From CAWBOY01 sp963790585 (GTDB taxonomy: Bacteria > Planctomycetota > Planctomycetia > Gemmatales > Gemmataceae), in contig CAWBOY010000006.1 in assembly GCA_963790585.1 (NCBI GenBank), positions 620,001 to 684,000 of the forward strand: 64,000 nt of DNA, written 5' to 3'. A program made the position numbers and the translations under genes. The notes under the pieces were generated by a model. The model saw only the letters and a list, made by a program, of their open reading frames with translations. It searched no databases and had not been told where the DNA came from. Each line of letters begins with the position of its first letter. The stretch's first letter is position 1. This document shows positions 55,562 through 63,934 of the stretch, in pieces.

Positions 55562-56205
55562 TGCCTCAACTTGCTGAAAATTCGCCTGTGGCTTCAGACG
55601 AGACAATCGGCCAGCCGCCGGTTCCGCCGAGCTTGCTCAGGCGCACGCCAGCTCGCCTTGATTTAACGCTGACGAACGGCAAGCTGCCCTCAATCAATTC
55701 TCGTCAAATCCATCTGCGGGCGGGCAAGATATTGCGTGTCCAAGTCACGCCGCAAAATCTAGCCGCTCATGTGGCGATCCACGGCGACCATCCTTTGACG
55801 GTTGTAGTGCCGATGAGTAAAGTCGAAAGCGGCACAATCGCCTACCATGCGGAGTTTTCAGGCCGAGCCATTATGGGTGTCTTGCCGCTGCCGGCCATGG
55901 GAAAAATACATGTCAGCATTGCGGATGGACGTCCGGAACCTGTCTTGGTGACGATCCCGGTGACGATTTGGCCGTCCTTTCCAAATCTGATTGTTTGGAG
56001 TCTGTTCCTCTCCGCTACCATTATTGGCTTGCGCTGGCGTGAGGCACTGGTCCACTCACGGAGCATTCGCGACGCCCTGCCGCAGCTCAGCGACGATGTG
56101 CCGTTTGTCGTGGAGATCCTTTTTCTTGGTTTTATGACTGCACTGTGCCTACGTCTTTTGGGCTGGCTCATGATCCTCGCGGAGGCGGATACATTTCGGG
56201 AGTGA
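55561..56205 (+). CDS. cassette protein 3: beta-domain protein with two membrane helices
   Basis: A 214-residue protein. The N-terminal 130 residues are beta-rich (ARLDLTLTNGKLPSINS, GKILRVQVTPQNLAAHVA), looking like an immunoglobulin-type or CARDB-like fold. Two hydrophobic helices follow: PNLIVWSLFLSATIIGLRW (about 140-158) and FVVEILFLGFMTALCLRLLG (about 182-202). It begins with the TAATG overlap to the ATPase gene, so the ATPase and this membrane protein are made together. A membrane effector or anchor is a reasonable guess. Its end overlaps the end of the convergent nitrilase gene by 38 bases. Confidence 0.75.
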   Translation: MPQLAENSPVASDETIGQPPVPPSLLRRTPARLDLTLTNGKLPSINSRQIHLRAGKILRVQVTPQNLAAHVAIHGDHPLTVVVPMSKVESGTIAYHAEFSGRAIMGVLPLPAMGKIHVSIADGRPEPVLVTIPVTIWPSFPNLIVWSLFLSATIIGLRWREALVHSRSIRDALPQLSDDVPFVVEILFLGFMTALCLRLLGWLMILAEADTFRE

Positions 56206-57013
56206 GTAACCCGGCGTCGACCACTTCCCGATACCGCTTCGGCGCGTATCTCATCGCCAGCACGCCGGTGGCTTTCTCCAATTTCAGCTCCTGAACCAGA
56301 AGACCCTCTTGGCCATACGGCAAATAGGCCTGGCATTGGCCTGACGGGTCGATGAGACTGGTAGCGGCCTCTTGATAGCGCAATCCGTAATTAACGCTGG
56401 CGAAGTAAATAGTGTTTTCGATGCTGCGCATCATCATTGCTTTTTCGTAATAGGGATTGTCGAGAGCGCCCCATTGGGTAAGGAGCACTCCCTCATGATC
56501 GCTGCCGGTGTGTTGTGGATGAAAGACGATTTTGGCGCCGCGCATCGCCGACCAGCGGACGGTTTCGGGATAGCGCCAGGCCTCATGGCAAATCGCTATG
56601 CCGGACTTCATGCCGTTGATTTCAAATAGTTGGCGGGTGTTGCCGGGAATGTAGTTTGGGTCCTCGCTTGGATCGAGTTGATTTTTGGTTTGACATCCCT
56701 GGAGTTCACCGCGCGCGTCAAAAACGTAGGCGGCGATCTGTCTACCCTTATCGGAGAACCTTTCGGTTCCGAGAATCGTGGCAATCCCATAGGTCCGCGA
56801 CCATTGGCCGACGGCTCGCAACACTTTGGCATGCTCCTCCGGCCCGAAAGGCAACACGTCGATGCCAACGCCACGAAGACCAGGAAGGTAGGCCTCCGGG
56901 AAGCAGACGATCGCCGCCCCTTGCGCGGAGGCTTCCACAAGAGACCATCGGGTTTTTTCTAGGCCCTCATCGAGAGATGTCGCTACCCGAGGTGATGCCA
57001 GCGCGATAATCAT
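56168..57013 (-). CDS. nitrilase-superfamily carbon-nitrogen hydrolase 2
   Basis: A 281-residue hydrolase with Glu40 (CFPEAYLPG), Lys110 (QTKNQLDPSED) and Cys142 (AICHEAWRYPE). The AICHE context is found in amidase and N-carbamoyl hydrolase branches more than in true nitrilases. The start is ATG 57013 with GGAG seven bases upstream. It is not close in sequence to the nitrilase at 51478-52452, so the two are not a recent duplication. It is convergent with the three-gene cassette. Confidence 0.9.
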   Translation of the reverse strand: MIIALASPRVATSLDEGLEKTRWSLVEASAQGAAIVCFPEAYLPGLRGVGIDVLPFGPEEHAKVLRAVGQWSRTYGIATILGTERFSDKGRQIAAYVFDARGELQGCQTKNQLDPSEDPNYIPGNTRQLFEINGMKSGIAICHEAWRYPETVRWSAMRGAKIVFHPQHTGSDHEGVLLTQWGALDNPYYEKAMMMRSIENTIYFASVNYGLRYQEAATSLIDPSGQCQAYLPYGQEGLLVQELKLEKATGVLAMRYAPKRYREVVDAGLLTPEMYPPPRGS

Positions 57014-57338
57014 TGTTGATCTCCATAGAGAAGGACGGGACACATTTCAGCGCGGCCTTCGTGCCATGGCTCAGAGCCCTAATTTACCCGATCTACAAAA
57101 TTGACAATGAATCGCGTACCTAGGTTCTCACTTTTGTCCGATTTCTATGTTATATGCGCACTGCATTGCTCAAAATAGCGGAACTGGCTCCAAGGCTCGT
57201 ATATTCGTCATTTCCGCGCAACTCGACGATCGAAGGCGGCATCGGTTTTGCATTTATTGGGCATGAACTACGGTGTCTGACGACTCGCAATCGAGCCCGG
57301 ACATCGGATTGTCCCAATTGACATCAAGGAGCATTCGT
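57014..57338. other. divergent intergenic region
   Basis: About 325 bases between the minus-strand hydrolase gene and the DUF2382 gene. It must hold both promoters. The part near 57090-57170 is AT-rich, with TTGACAATG at about 57101 as a possible -35 box, but no consensus -10 is well placed. I see no gene. Confidence 0.45.
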
Positions 57339-58343
57339 ATGGCCACTACTAAGCCAATTCCACCCGTCGTCGGCATCTTTGAAGACCGCACCCAAGCGGA
57401 TAAGGCTGTCAACGAACTGATGAAGGCTGGATTCCGCAAAGATCAAATCGGCGTCGCCATGCGGCATGACGAAGAGAAGAAGACCGGACGGCATGCCAAA
57501 GCTGCCGATACCGACGAAACGTATGCCGGCACGGGAGCTGTTACCGGTGTGCTGACCGGGCTCGGCCTTGGCGCGATTGCCGGTTTAGGCGTCTTGGCGG
57601 GCGTGGTTCCCGTCATTGGTCCGGCTATCACGGCGGGCACTCTTGGTATCGTCCTTTCCAATGCGGCTGCCGGCGCTGGTATCGTCGGCGTCCTCGGCGC
57701 TCTTATCGGCGCGGGTGTGCCCGAGGAAGAAGCCAAGTATTATCATGAGGAATTCGAGGCTGGCCGGACCATCGTGACTGTAACGACGCCTGACCGCACG
57801 GAAGAAGCACGAACGATTATGAGAGACTACGGCGCGTATGACATCAGCAATCGCGCTGCCGCCTACACGGCCAGCCCAACAACAACGACGCGCAGCAACG
57901 GCCATGCCAAGCGCGCCACCGCACGCCACGCCAACGAAACCATCGAAGTGAAGGAAGAGCGGCTTCACGCGAAAAAGCGCCCGGTAGAGACGGGAGCGGT
58001 CAAGGTGCGCAAGGAAGTTCACACCGAAAATAAGACTATCGACGTTCCTGTCGAGCATGAAGAAGTTGTCATCGAGCGGACCGCCGGCCATGGGAGAACC
58101 GCAAAACGTGGCATCGCGAACGATATGCACGACGGGGAAGAGATCCGTATCCCCGTGAGCGAGGAGCGTGTCACCGTCACCAAGGAGCCCGTGGTCGTTG
58201 AGGAAGTCAAGGTCGGTAAGCGGACAATTCGAGAAAACAAACAGGTTTCGGGCCAGGTCCGCAAGGAAAAGGTCAAGGTCGAGCAAACGGGAAATGTAAA
58301 GGTCGAAAACCGCACCACGGCGAGGAGTACGAAGAGAGTTTGA
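57339..58343 (+). CDS. DUF2382/general-stress-type protein
   Basis: A 334-residue protein in three parts. Residues 5-50 form a general-stress (GsiB/YflT-like) helix-strand unit, PPVVGIFEDRTQADKAVNEL. Residues about 68-130 are very hydrophobic and glycine/alanine-rich (glycine-zipper-like), followed by EEEAKYYHEEFEAGRTIVTV. Residues 200-334 are a DUF2382 domain with lysine/glutamate-rich strands (NETIEVKEERLHAKK, EIRIPVSEERVTVTKEPVVV). Such YsnF-like proteins are linked to stress responses. AAGGAG lies seven bases before ATG 57339, a strong site. A clean terminator-like hairpin follows. Confidence 0.88.
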   Translation: MATTKPIPPVVGIFEDRTQADKAVNELMKAGFRKDQIGVAMRHDEEKKTGRHAKAADTDETYAGTGAVTGVLTGLGLGAIAGLGVLAGVVPVIGPAITAGTLGIVLSNAAAGAGIVGVLGALIGAGVPEEEAKYYHEEFEAGRTIVTVTTPDRTEEARTIMRDYGAYDISNRAAAYTASPTTTTRSNGHAKRATARHANETIEVKEERLHAKKRPVETGAVKVRKEVHTENKTIDVPVEHEEVVIERTAGHGRTAKRGIANDMHDGEEIRIPVSEERVTVTKEPVVVEEVKVGKRTIRENKQVSGQVRKEKVKVEQTGNVKVENRTTARSTKRV

Positions 58344-58384
58344 TCGGCCTAGAGAGAGACTTATTTTAGCAAGGGCAATTTGAG

Positions 58385-58410
58385 AACGGGGGTGTTACGA
58401 CACCCCCGTT
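58385..58410. terminator. 11-bp hairpin after DUF2382 gene
   Basis: AACGGGGGTGT (58385-58395) pairs exactly with ACACCCCCGTT (58400-58410) around TACG, an extra-stable tetraloop. It lies 42 bases after the stop. The tail TGTCGTTG is only weakly T-rich. Confidence 0.7.
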
Positions 58411-58552
58411 GTCGTTGACAGCCGTGAGATAATCCATTCACCTATGAGCCTACCGGGGCCAAAACAGGCTCCTTCACCTTCGTTAATTCCACGGCGATTC
58501 AACGGTTCTGGCGGTGTAGAAATCCATCAAAACCAGCGCCGAGGTCTTACCC

Positions 58553-59494
58553 ATGCCAACGATTGCGAACACCGGCCCCATCGTTATCGCCGGCGGCAGT
58601 GGCTTTCTGGGCATTTCCTTGGCAACACATCTGGCGGCTCTTGGTAAGTCCGTCGTCCTGCTTTCCCGAAGTCCGCCGAAAGTGAAAGGACCCTGGCGAC
58701 ACGCGACTTGGGACGGCGCAGTCTCGGAGAGTGGCGCAACGAGCTGGCCGGGGCGAGCGGCCTGGTCAACTTGGTAGGACGCAGCGTCGATTGCGTCAAA
58801 ACTCCGGATCATCAGGACGAGATCCTCCGTTCCCGCGTCGAGGCGACGCGCGTGCTCGGCCTGGCGATTCGTCGCATCGACCAACCTCCTCCGGTTTGGG
58901 TGCAGATGAGCACGGCCCACATTTACGGTGATCCACCGAGCGTCACCTGTACCGAGGATTCACCTTTTGGGTACGGGCTTGCGCCTTTTGTCGCCCGCGC
59001 CTGGGAAGATGAATTCAAAACCAGCGTTCTGCCATCGCAGCGGTCGGTGATCTTGCGAACCAGTTTCGTGATCGGTCGCGATCGCGGCGCCGGCGGTGGC
59101 GCCCTGGCTCGTTTGCGAACTCTGGTGCGCTGGGGTTTGGGCGGCTGTGTAGGATCCGGCAATCAAGGAATGAGCTGGATTCATGAGGCGGACATGAACC
59201 GATTGTTCGAGCGCGGCCTCACCGATGCCAATGTCCAAGGAGCCTACATCGCATCGTCTCCAAATCCGGTCTCGCAGCAAGTCTTCATGCGACGCGCTGC
59301 GCCGCGCCGTCGGCATGCCAATCGGGCTGCCCGCGTTTTCCTGGATGGTCCGGATCGGCGCGCCGCTCTTAATGCGCACCGATCCGGAACTCGCGCTCTA
59401 CGGCCGCTATGTCGTGTCGAAGCGTTTGCAAGACGAACGGTTCCAGTTTCAGTTCCCACAATTGCGCAATGCGCTCGACCACATTTTGAAATAG
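58553..59494 (+). CDS. TIGR01777 family epimerase-like protein (two frameshifts)
   Basis: Extended short-chain dehydrogenase-fold protein of about 313 residues, read in three frames. The first frame has the NAD-binding IVIAGGSGFLGISLATHL (GxxGxxG). Near 58717 a missing C shifts to GRSLGEWRNELAGASGLVNL, then STAHIYGD and GMSWIHEADM. Near 59290 an inserted C shifts to ALRRAVGMPIGLPAFSWM and the DUF1731 C-terminus TDPELALYGRYVVSKRLQDE. Both repairs are one base and together restore the normal length. This family (YfcH in E. coli) has no clear substrate. It is preceded by a terminator and stands alone. Confidence 0.85.
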
Positions 59495-59795
59495 TCTGGC
59501 GGTCCATAGATGCCACGACGTGCGCCAATTGGTAATGTACACACGACCCGTTTGTTTCATCCCTCTGAGAATAATTGGAACATTCACTGTTCCTTTGTTC
59601 AGGAGTTCGCGAGCAGGGGTCTGAAAATTCTGCACTACGGAACTAGGTGTAAATCCTAGACTCGGCCGGAACTGTTAAAGTCAGACCTTTAGTGCAGACC
59701 AGTGTCTCTTAATGTGTGTGTCCCGGAACCGGACAGCCGTTACGTGCGGGGTTGGCACGTTCGCGGTTATTTGTGCCCAACCCTGAGGTCTGCAA
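59495..59795. other. gap without a supported gene
   Basis: About 300 bases between the epimerase-like gene and a DUF1559 gene. No open frame with a recognisable product, no long inverted repeat and no RNA gene are visible. It should contain the DUF1559 promoter. Confidence 0.5.
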
Positions 59796-60741
59796 ATGTC
59801 GTGCTCCTTTCAAGCGACTCGCGCGCGCACGTCTCGATTCGGTTTTACGCTCATCGAATTGCTCGTTGTCATCGCGATTATCGCCGTGTTGATTGGACTA
59901 TTGCTGCCCGCGGTGCAAAAAGTGCGAGAGTCCGCCGCGCGAACGCAATGTGCCAACAATTTGAAACAATTAGGCCTGGCCGTATTAAATTACGAGGGTG
60001 TGACCCAGGTTCTGCCGCCCGAATACGGGACGTCCGCCGGTCCGAACACCTCCGGTCCAAGCCCCTATTTTGCGACGACCTATTGGTTCGGTATGACCTG
60101 TTTTATTTCGCCCGCGGTGAGTGGCAGTAGCAGCTGGGTCGATCCGACCAAGGGTTATTTGACTCCTTATTATGAAAACAACTTCAACGTGACGCAGTGC
60201 CCCAGTCTCAATACGTCTCTATTCACATTCACCTACAATGCCGCCACGTTCAATGTGGCAACGTTGCCGACGATCGCGCCCCTAGGAGGATCGCCCACTC
60301 CCGTAACGGGCGGCTACGGCTATAACAAAGTAATAGGCAATAACCTCCTGCGGCTCGTCAACTGTCCGTCGACCTCGCAGACATTCTTATTCAGCGACTC
60401 CGCCTCGGTGGCTTCGCCGACCAAGGCCACAGCCCCGGTTATTCCGTTAGGTGAGGTGGACACCATCACGGCGCCGTTTATCGTTCTGTCACGCTCGGGT
60501 ACGACTTTGTCGAACCCAAGTTCACCTGGTTTGACGCATTTTCGACATGGCGGAAATGTGGCCAATGTGGCGTTCTTGGATGGACATGTGGAAACGCGCA
60601 GCGCAGGTCGCCTTTCCGAATCCAGCCAATTGGCAGTCCGGCAATGTGACCGCGGCTCAGTACGGCGTCGGCTACATGGATGCGACACTACCGAATCCAG
60701 CGGCTCCAGCCTTTTCTCCATATACAGGTATCAGCCAATAA
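59796..60741 (+). CDS. DUF1559 prepilin-like protein 2 (frameshifted)
   Basis: About 314 residues. The prepilin motif GFTLIELLVVIAIIAVLIGL begins at residue 16, followed by VRESAARTQCANNLKQLG and a beta-rich variable domain. The end has the DUF1559 marker HFRHGGNVANVAFLDGHVET. Near 60602 an inserted base moves the last 45 residues to another frame (VAFPNPANWQSGNVTAAQYG, ending SPYTGISQ at 60741). It is a paralog of 20564-21578 but with little similarity outside the N-terminal helix. A TIGR03067 gene follows after 10 bases, so both are on one transcript. Confidence 0.86.
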
Positions 60742-60751
60742 GGGAGATCCG

Positions 60752-61190
60752 ATGCGTTACTTCATGCTCTGTCTTGGGTTTTCTTGCCTCATCGTCAATC
60801 TACCGAAGGCAAAGACAGACCTCGAAACCATTCAAGGCGAATGGAAGATGGTGGGCCTGGAAGTCCGTGGCGAAGCGGTAGAGGAGTCCAAGTTGACCGG
60901 AGCTGTACTCATAGTCAAGGACGACACGTACACTGTCCGCGTCAAGAAAACAGGGCGCGATGTAACAATCAAGCTGGATGCAACGCAAAAACCGAAGCAG
61001 ATCGATATGTACTTCCCCGACGATTCAGGGATCAAAAAATTGGCGAAGGGAATCTACAAACTCGAAGGCGACAAACTGATCATCTGTCGCGACCAAGCCC
61101 GAGATGGCGCGGCCGACCGAGTTTTCGACTAGTAGAGACAACGACATCTTTATCGTCACCTGGCAAAGAATGCCGCCAGGGGATAAGTGA
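60752..61190 (+). CDS. TIGR03067 domain protein (frameshifted)
   Basis: About 145 residues, probably exported: an N-terminal hydrophobic segment MRYFMLCLGFSCLIVN precedes a lipocalin-like domain of the TIGR03067 type (LETIQGEWKMVGLEVRGE, DVTIKLDATQKPKQIDMYF). The end is in another frame after a one-base insertion near 61108: RPTEFSTSRDNDIFIVTWQR, stop at 61188-61190. TIGR03067 is abundant in Gemmata-like genomes and functionally unknown. AAGGGAG precedes ATG 60752 with good spacing. It lies 10 bases after the DUF1559 gene. Confidence 0.82.
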
Positions 61191-61248
61191 ATTCAGGTGC
61201 TGCCGCGATCACGAGCCTTGGCGACGGAAGTGCGGGAGATGCCGACTA

Positions 61249-61410
61249 TGGGACGATCTACGCGCCGGTCTTCGAGAGATGCGGCGCGTCGTCACTCGTG
61301 GCCGCATTGTTATCATGACTTGTGATCCGGATGAACTGGCGATCCGCACGATCATCAAGCGGCTGGGCGGAGTTGGCGAAGTCGAATCCGTGCCAATTCC
61401 ATTGGGTAAC
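61249..61410 (+). pseudogene. remnant of a class I SAM-dependent methyltransferase
   Basis: One frame reads WDDLRAGLREMRRVVTRGRI, VIMTCDPDEL, then VESVPIPLGN. This corresponds to the post-motif II/III region of type 11 methyltransferases (EIRRVLRPGGR followed by a strand and DP). The N-terminal SAM-binding part is missing, and homology ends at 61410 where the repeat 61418-61498 begins. It is therefore a fragment truncated at both ends. Confidence 0.5.
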
Positions 61411-61417
61411 GACAGCA

Positions 61418-61498
61418 ATTCGTTTCATTCACCCTCCCCTAGACACCCCCCCGAACGAATCCTACAAAGTTGAATCTCAGTGTGTACAAGGACTTACG
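61418..61498. repeat. interspersed repeat, copy 2
   Basis: Diverged partner of 13058-13136: the same ATTCGTTTCATTC start, C-rich centre, CGAACGAAT, GTTGAATC and AAGGACTTACG end. It immediately follows the methyltransferase remnant. Between it and the next repeat (61499-61647) I see no gene. Confidence 0.6.
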
Positions 61499-61647
61499 CG
61501 CGTTGTCTCCGTCCCCGACGATCTCGATTCGGCTTTTTCGGGAGACGGGAACGCGAAGAATGCCTTTGTCGCGCTTTCAGACGCCGGGGCCTCTAATCGG
61601 CGGCTTTCTGAATATAATTACCTCAACTCTCAATAGGACTGGTGCTT

Positions 61648-61762
61648 CGTCCAGACTAAATTTAGGGGTGGCACAGACATTCTTGTCTGTGCGGAACCGA
61701 CGAATATGCCTTTTGCTGCACAGACAGGAATGTCTGTGCCACCCCTAAATTTAGTCTGGACG
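61648..61762. repeat. 45-bp nearly perfect inverted repeat, family D
   Basis: Arms 61648-61692 and 61718-61762 are complementary at all but one or two positions. The core is AAATTTAGGGGTGGCACAGA, and each arm contains a nested GCACAGACA/TGTCTGTGC palindrome. It is the longest repeat in the window and lies 61 bases before the start of the HEAT-repeat gene. Confidence 0.85.
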
Positions 61763-61822
61763 TGGCACTAGTCTCGACCGCATTGGCGTCGTTCTTGGCC
61801 CATTCAGACTGAGGACTCATTG

Positions 61823-63934
61823 ATGCCCTACTTCCTTCTGATGGCCGCCCTCATCGAGCCGGCTCAAGATCTTGATTCCGATAGCGCGCTGCTCAAATCT
61901 GCCGGCCTCCGCACGGACGCTCTCAGTCTGCTCGCACTCTTTCACGAGCGCACCAGGACGGATTTTCCCGATATCAAAAAGTTAATCCGTCGCCTCGGGG
62001 CCGAGACTTTTGCCGAGCGCGAAAACGCGGCCAAGGAATTGACATCGATAGGCCGGACTGCTTTCCCTCTGTTGCGTGAAGCGCTCAAGGACGACGACAA
62101 GGAGGTTGTCCGCCGCGCAAAAATTTGTATCCGAGACATCGAGCAAAAGGACTGGGCTCGCACTCCTGCCGTTTATGCCGCGGCAGCGCGGCGCTTGGTT
62201 CAATTGAAGCCGGAGGGGGCCGTCGCCGCTCTATTGGCTTTTCTTCCGCACGCTTTTTGGGGTGAAGAGGAGGACGAAGCCTGGCGTGCCTTGGAGGCGC
62301 TCGCCGGCAAGCCGGGAGATCTTCACCCGCTCCTGGCCGACGCGCTGAAAGACGAGGTTGCGTCGCGCCGAGCCTTGGCTGCGTGTCTGGCCGCGCGGCT
62401 GGGAAGCGCGAAGCTAAAAGAGGAGGTACGCAAACTACTGGCCGACCCCGATCCGTTGGTCCGCCTGCGTGCCGCGCAAGGATTTCTTACCGCCGGTGAC
62501 AGTTTCGGTATCCCCGCGCTCATCGCTCTTCTGGAGACCGCCCCGATCGATGTCGCCTGGCAAGCCGAGGAGCTGCTCCACTGGCTCGCGGAGTGGGAGG
62601 CGCCGCATTCCGTCCTCGGAGCCGGCGCGGCCGAAAATCGGCATCGCTGTGTGGTCGCCTGCCGGCAATGGTTTGAAGACCATGAAGCGAAACTGGATAT
62701 CGGCCGGCTACTCAAAGAACCACGGCGGCCCGCACTGTACATGGTCCAGGAGGTAGCTGCTCAAGGGCCGCGCGATAGTCTGCAAACGACGGACCCGTCT
62801 CTGATCTTAATAGGCTGCGACAGCGTGCCGCGGTGGCGAAAGGAGTTTACCTCCGGCTCATACCGCGACTTTCAATGGCTTCCCAATGGCCACACTTTAC
62901 ACATCCGCCACATCGGCGACAGTGCCTTCGAGACCGATCTACTCGGCAATGTCGTCTGGAAATTTGAAGAACCACGCTTGAAAGCTCGAACTTGCCGGCA
63001 CCTTGCCAATGGCAACACGTTCATTACCACCGCAACTGGAATGACCGAAGTTGCTGTCGATGGCACTGTGGTATTTTCTCATCAGAAGGGCGATCTTGAA
63101 TACGGAGATGAACGAGAGGCGGTCGACCGATTTCCCAATGGCAATCTCCTCTACAAGCGTTACCACAAGGATTCCTGGCTTGCGGTTAGCCCGAGCGATA
63201 ACAAGATCGTTCGTGAAGTCTTCCTCGAACCATGCAAATACAACCGCCATGTCTACTCGCAATTCGACGGCGACGAGATCTTTCCGTTCCATTTGGACGG
63301 CGAAAATTATGCCGTTTTCAACAGCCTCACTCGCGCGCTTGACGTGACGGGGTCATCGGGCAAATCGCTGCGAGGCAATGTCTTGGATGGAGGTTGGGTC
63401 TACGACATCGTGCGGCCACAGCCGGGCCGTCTCGGGATCGCAGGCTTTGTGCGTTATCGAGGCCATCGCCTCATCGAACAGGATGATGCCGGTCGGGTTC
63501 GCTGGGAGGTGTTCACGGAGAATGTACCAGAACTCTTGCGCCCCGGCCTTCGGTTGGTCGGCTTCGGTTTTCCTGAGCCTGACTTTACAAAAGGTGACGT
63601 CCGGACTGGCGAACGCCGTTTGCCTGGCTTGCGGAGCCGAATGAGTTGCGTGCGCCGGGAGACGGCGTTCCTTTTTCAGCAGATGCAGGAAAAGGCGCTG
63701 CCCGCGGTGCCTGAACTCGTGGGTCTGTTGGCTGATCCGGCAGACGATGTGCAAGCGGCTGCTCAAAAGGCCCTAGTATGGGTCGGGCCAGCCGTTGCTC
63801 CTTCTTTGATGTCGGAATTAGCCGACGCAGATCCTGACGTCAGAACCCGCACGCAGATAGTTCTCAGCGAGCTTAATCTGCGCCCGACTCGCTCCGCGGG
63901 AGTTGGATACCTTAATCAGACAGGATCCGAGTGA
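61823..63934 (+). CDS. HEAT-repeat and propeller protein
   Basis: A 703-residue protein with a short hydrophobic N-terminus (MPYFLLMAALIEP), possibly a signal peptide. Residues about 45-240 are HEAT repeats such as LGAETFAERENAAKELTSIG and LADPDPLVRLRAAQGFLTAG. Residues about 320-600 are propeller-like, with arylsulfotransferase-type repeats (WLPNGHTLHIRHIG, HLANGNTFITTATG, RFPNGNLLYKRYHK). The C-terminal 80 residues return to HEAT (LLADPADDVQAAAQKALVWV). ATG 61823 has GAGGA seven bases upstream. This combined architecture is familiar from planctomycetes, with no known function. Only 66 bases follow to the window end. Confidence 0.82.
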   Translation: MPYFLLMAALIEPAQDLDSDSALLKSAGLRTDALSLLALFHERTRTDFPDIKKLIRRLGAETFAERENAAKELTSIGRTAFPLLREALKDDDKEVVRRAKICIRDIEQKDWARTPAVYAAAARRLVQLKPEGAVAALLAFLPHAFWGEEEDEAWRALEALAGKPGDLHPLLADALKDEVASRRALAACLAARLGSAKLKEEVRKLLADPDPLVRLRAAQGFLTAGDSFGIPALIALLETAPIDVAWQAEELLHWLAEWEAPHSVLGAGAAENRHRCVVACRQWFEDHEAKLDIGRLLKEPRRPALYMVQEVAAQGPRDSLQTTDPSLILIGCDSVPRWRKEFTSGSYRDFQWLPNGHTLHIRHIGDSAFETDLLGNVVWKFEEPRLKARTCRHLANGNTFITTATGMTEVAVDGTVVFSHQKGDLEYGDEREAVDRFPNGNLLYKRYHKDSWLAVSPSDNKIVREVFLEPCKYNRHVYSQFDGDEIFPFHLDGENYAVFNSLTRALDVTGSSGKSLRGNVLDGGWVYDIVRPQPGRLGIAGFVRYRGHRLIEQDDAGRVRWEVFTENVPELLRPGLRLVGFGFPEPDFTKGDVRTGERRLPGLRSRMSCVRRETAFLFQQMQEKALPAVPELVGLLADPADDVQAAAQKALVWVGPAVAPSLMSELADADPDVRTRTQIVLSELNLRPTRSAGVGYLNQTGSE

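Noticed and set aside
60784..61473. 229-residue continuous frame across the TIGR03067 gene
   Set aside because: Its first two thirds are a shadow of the TIGR03067 gene. Only the last part (from 61249) resembles a methyltransferase, and that is listed as a remnant.
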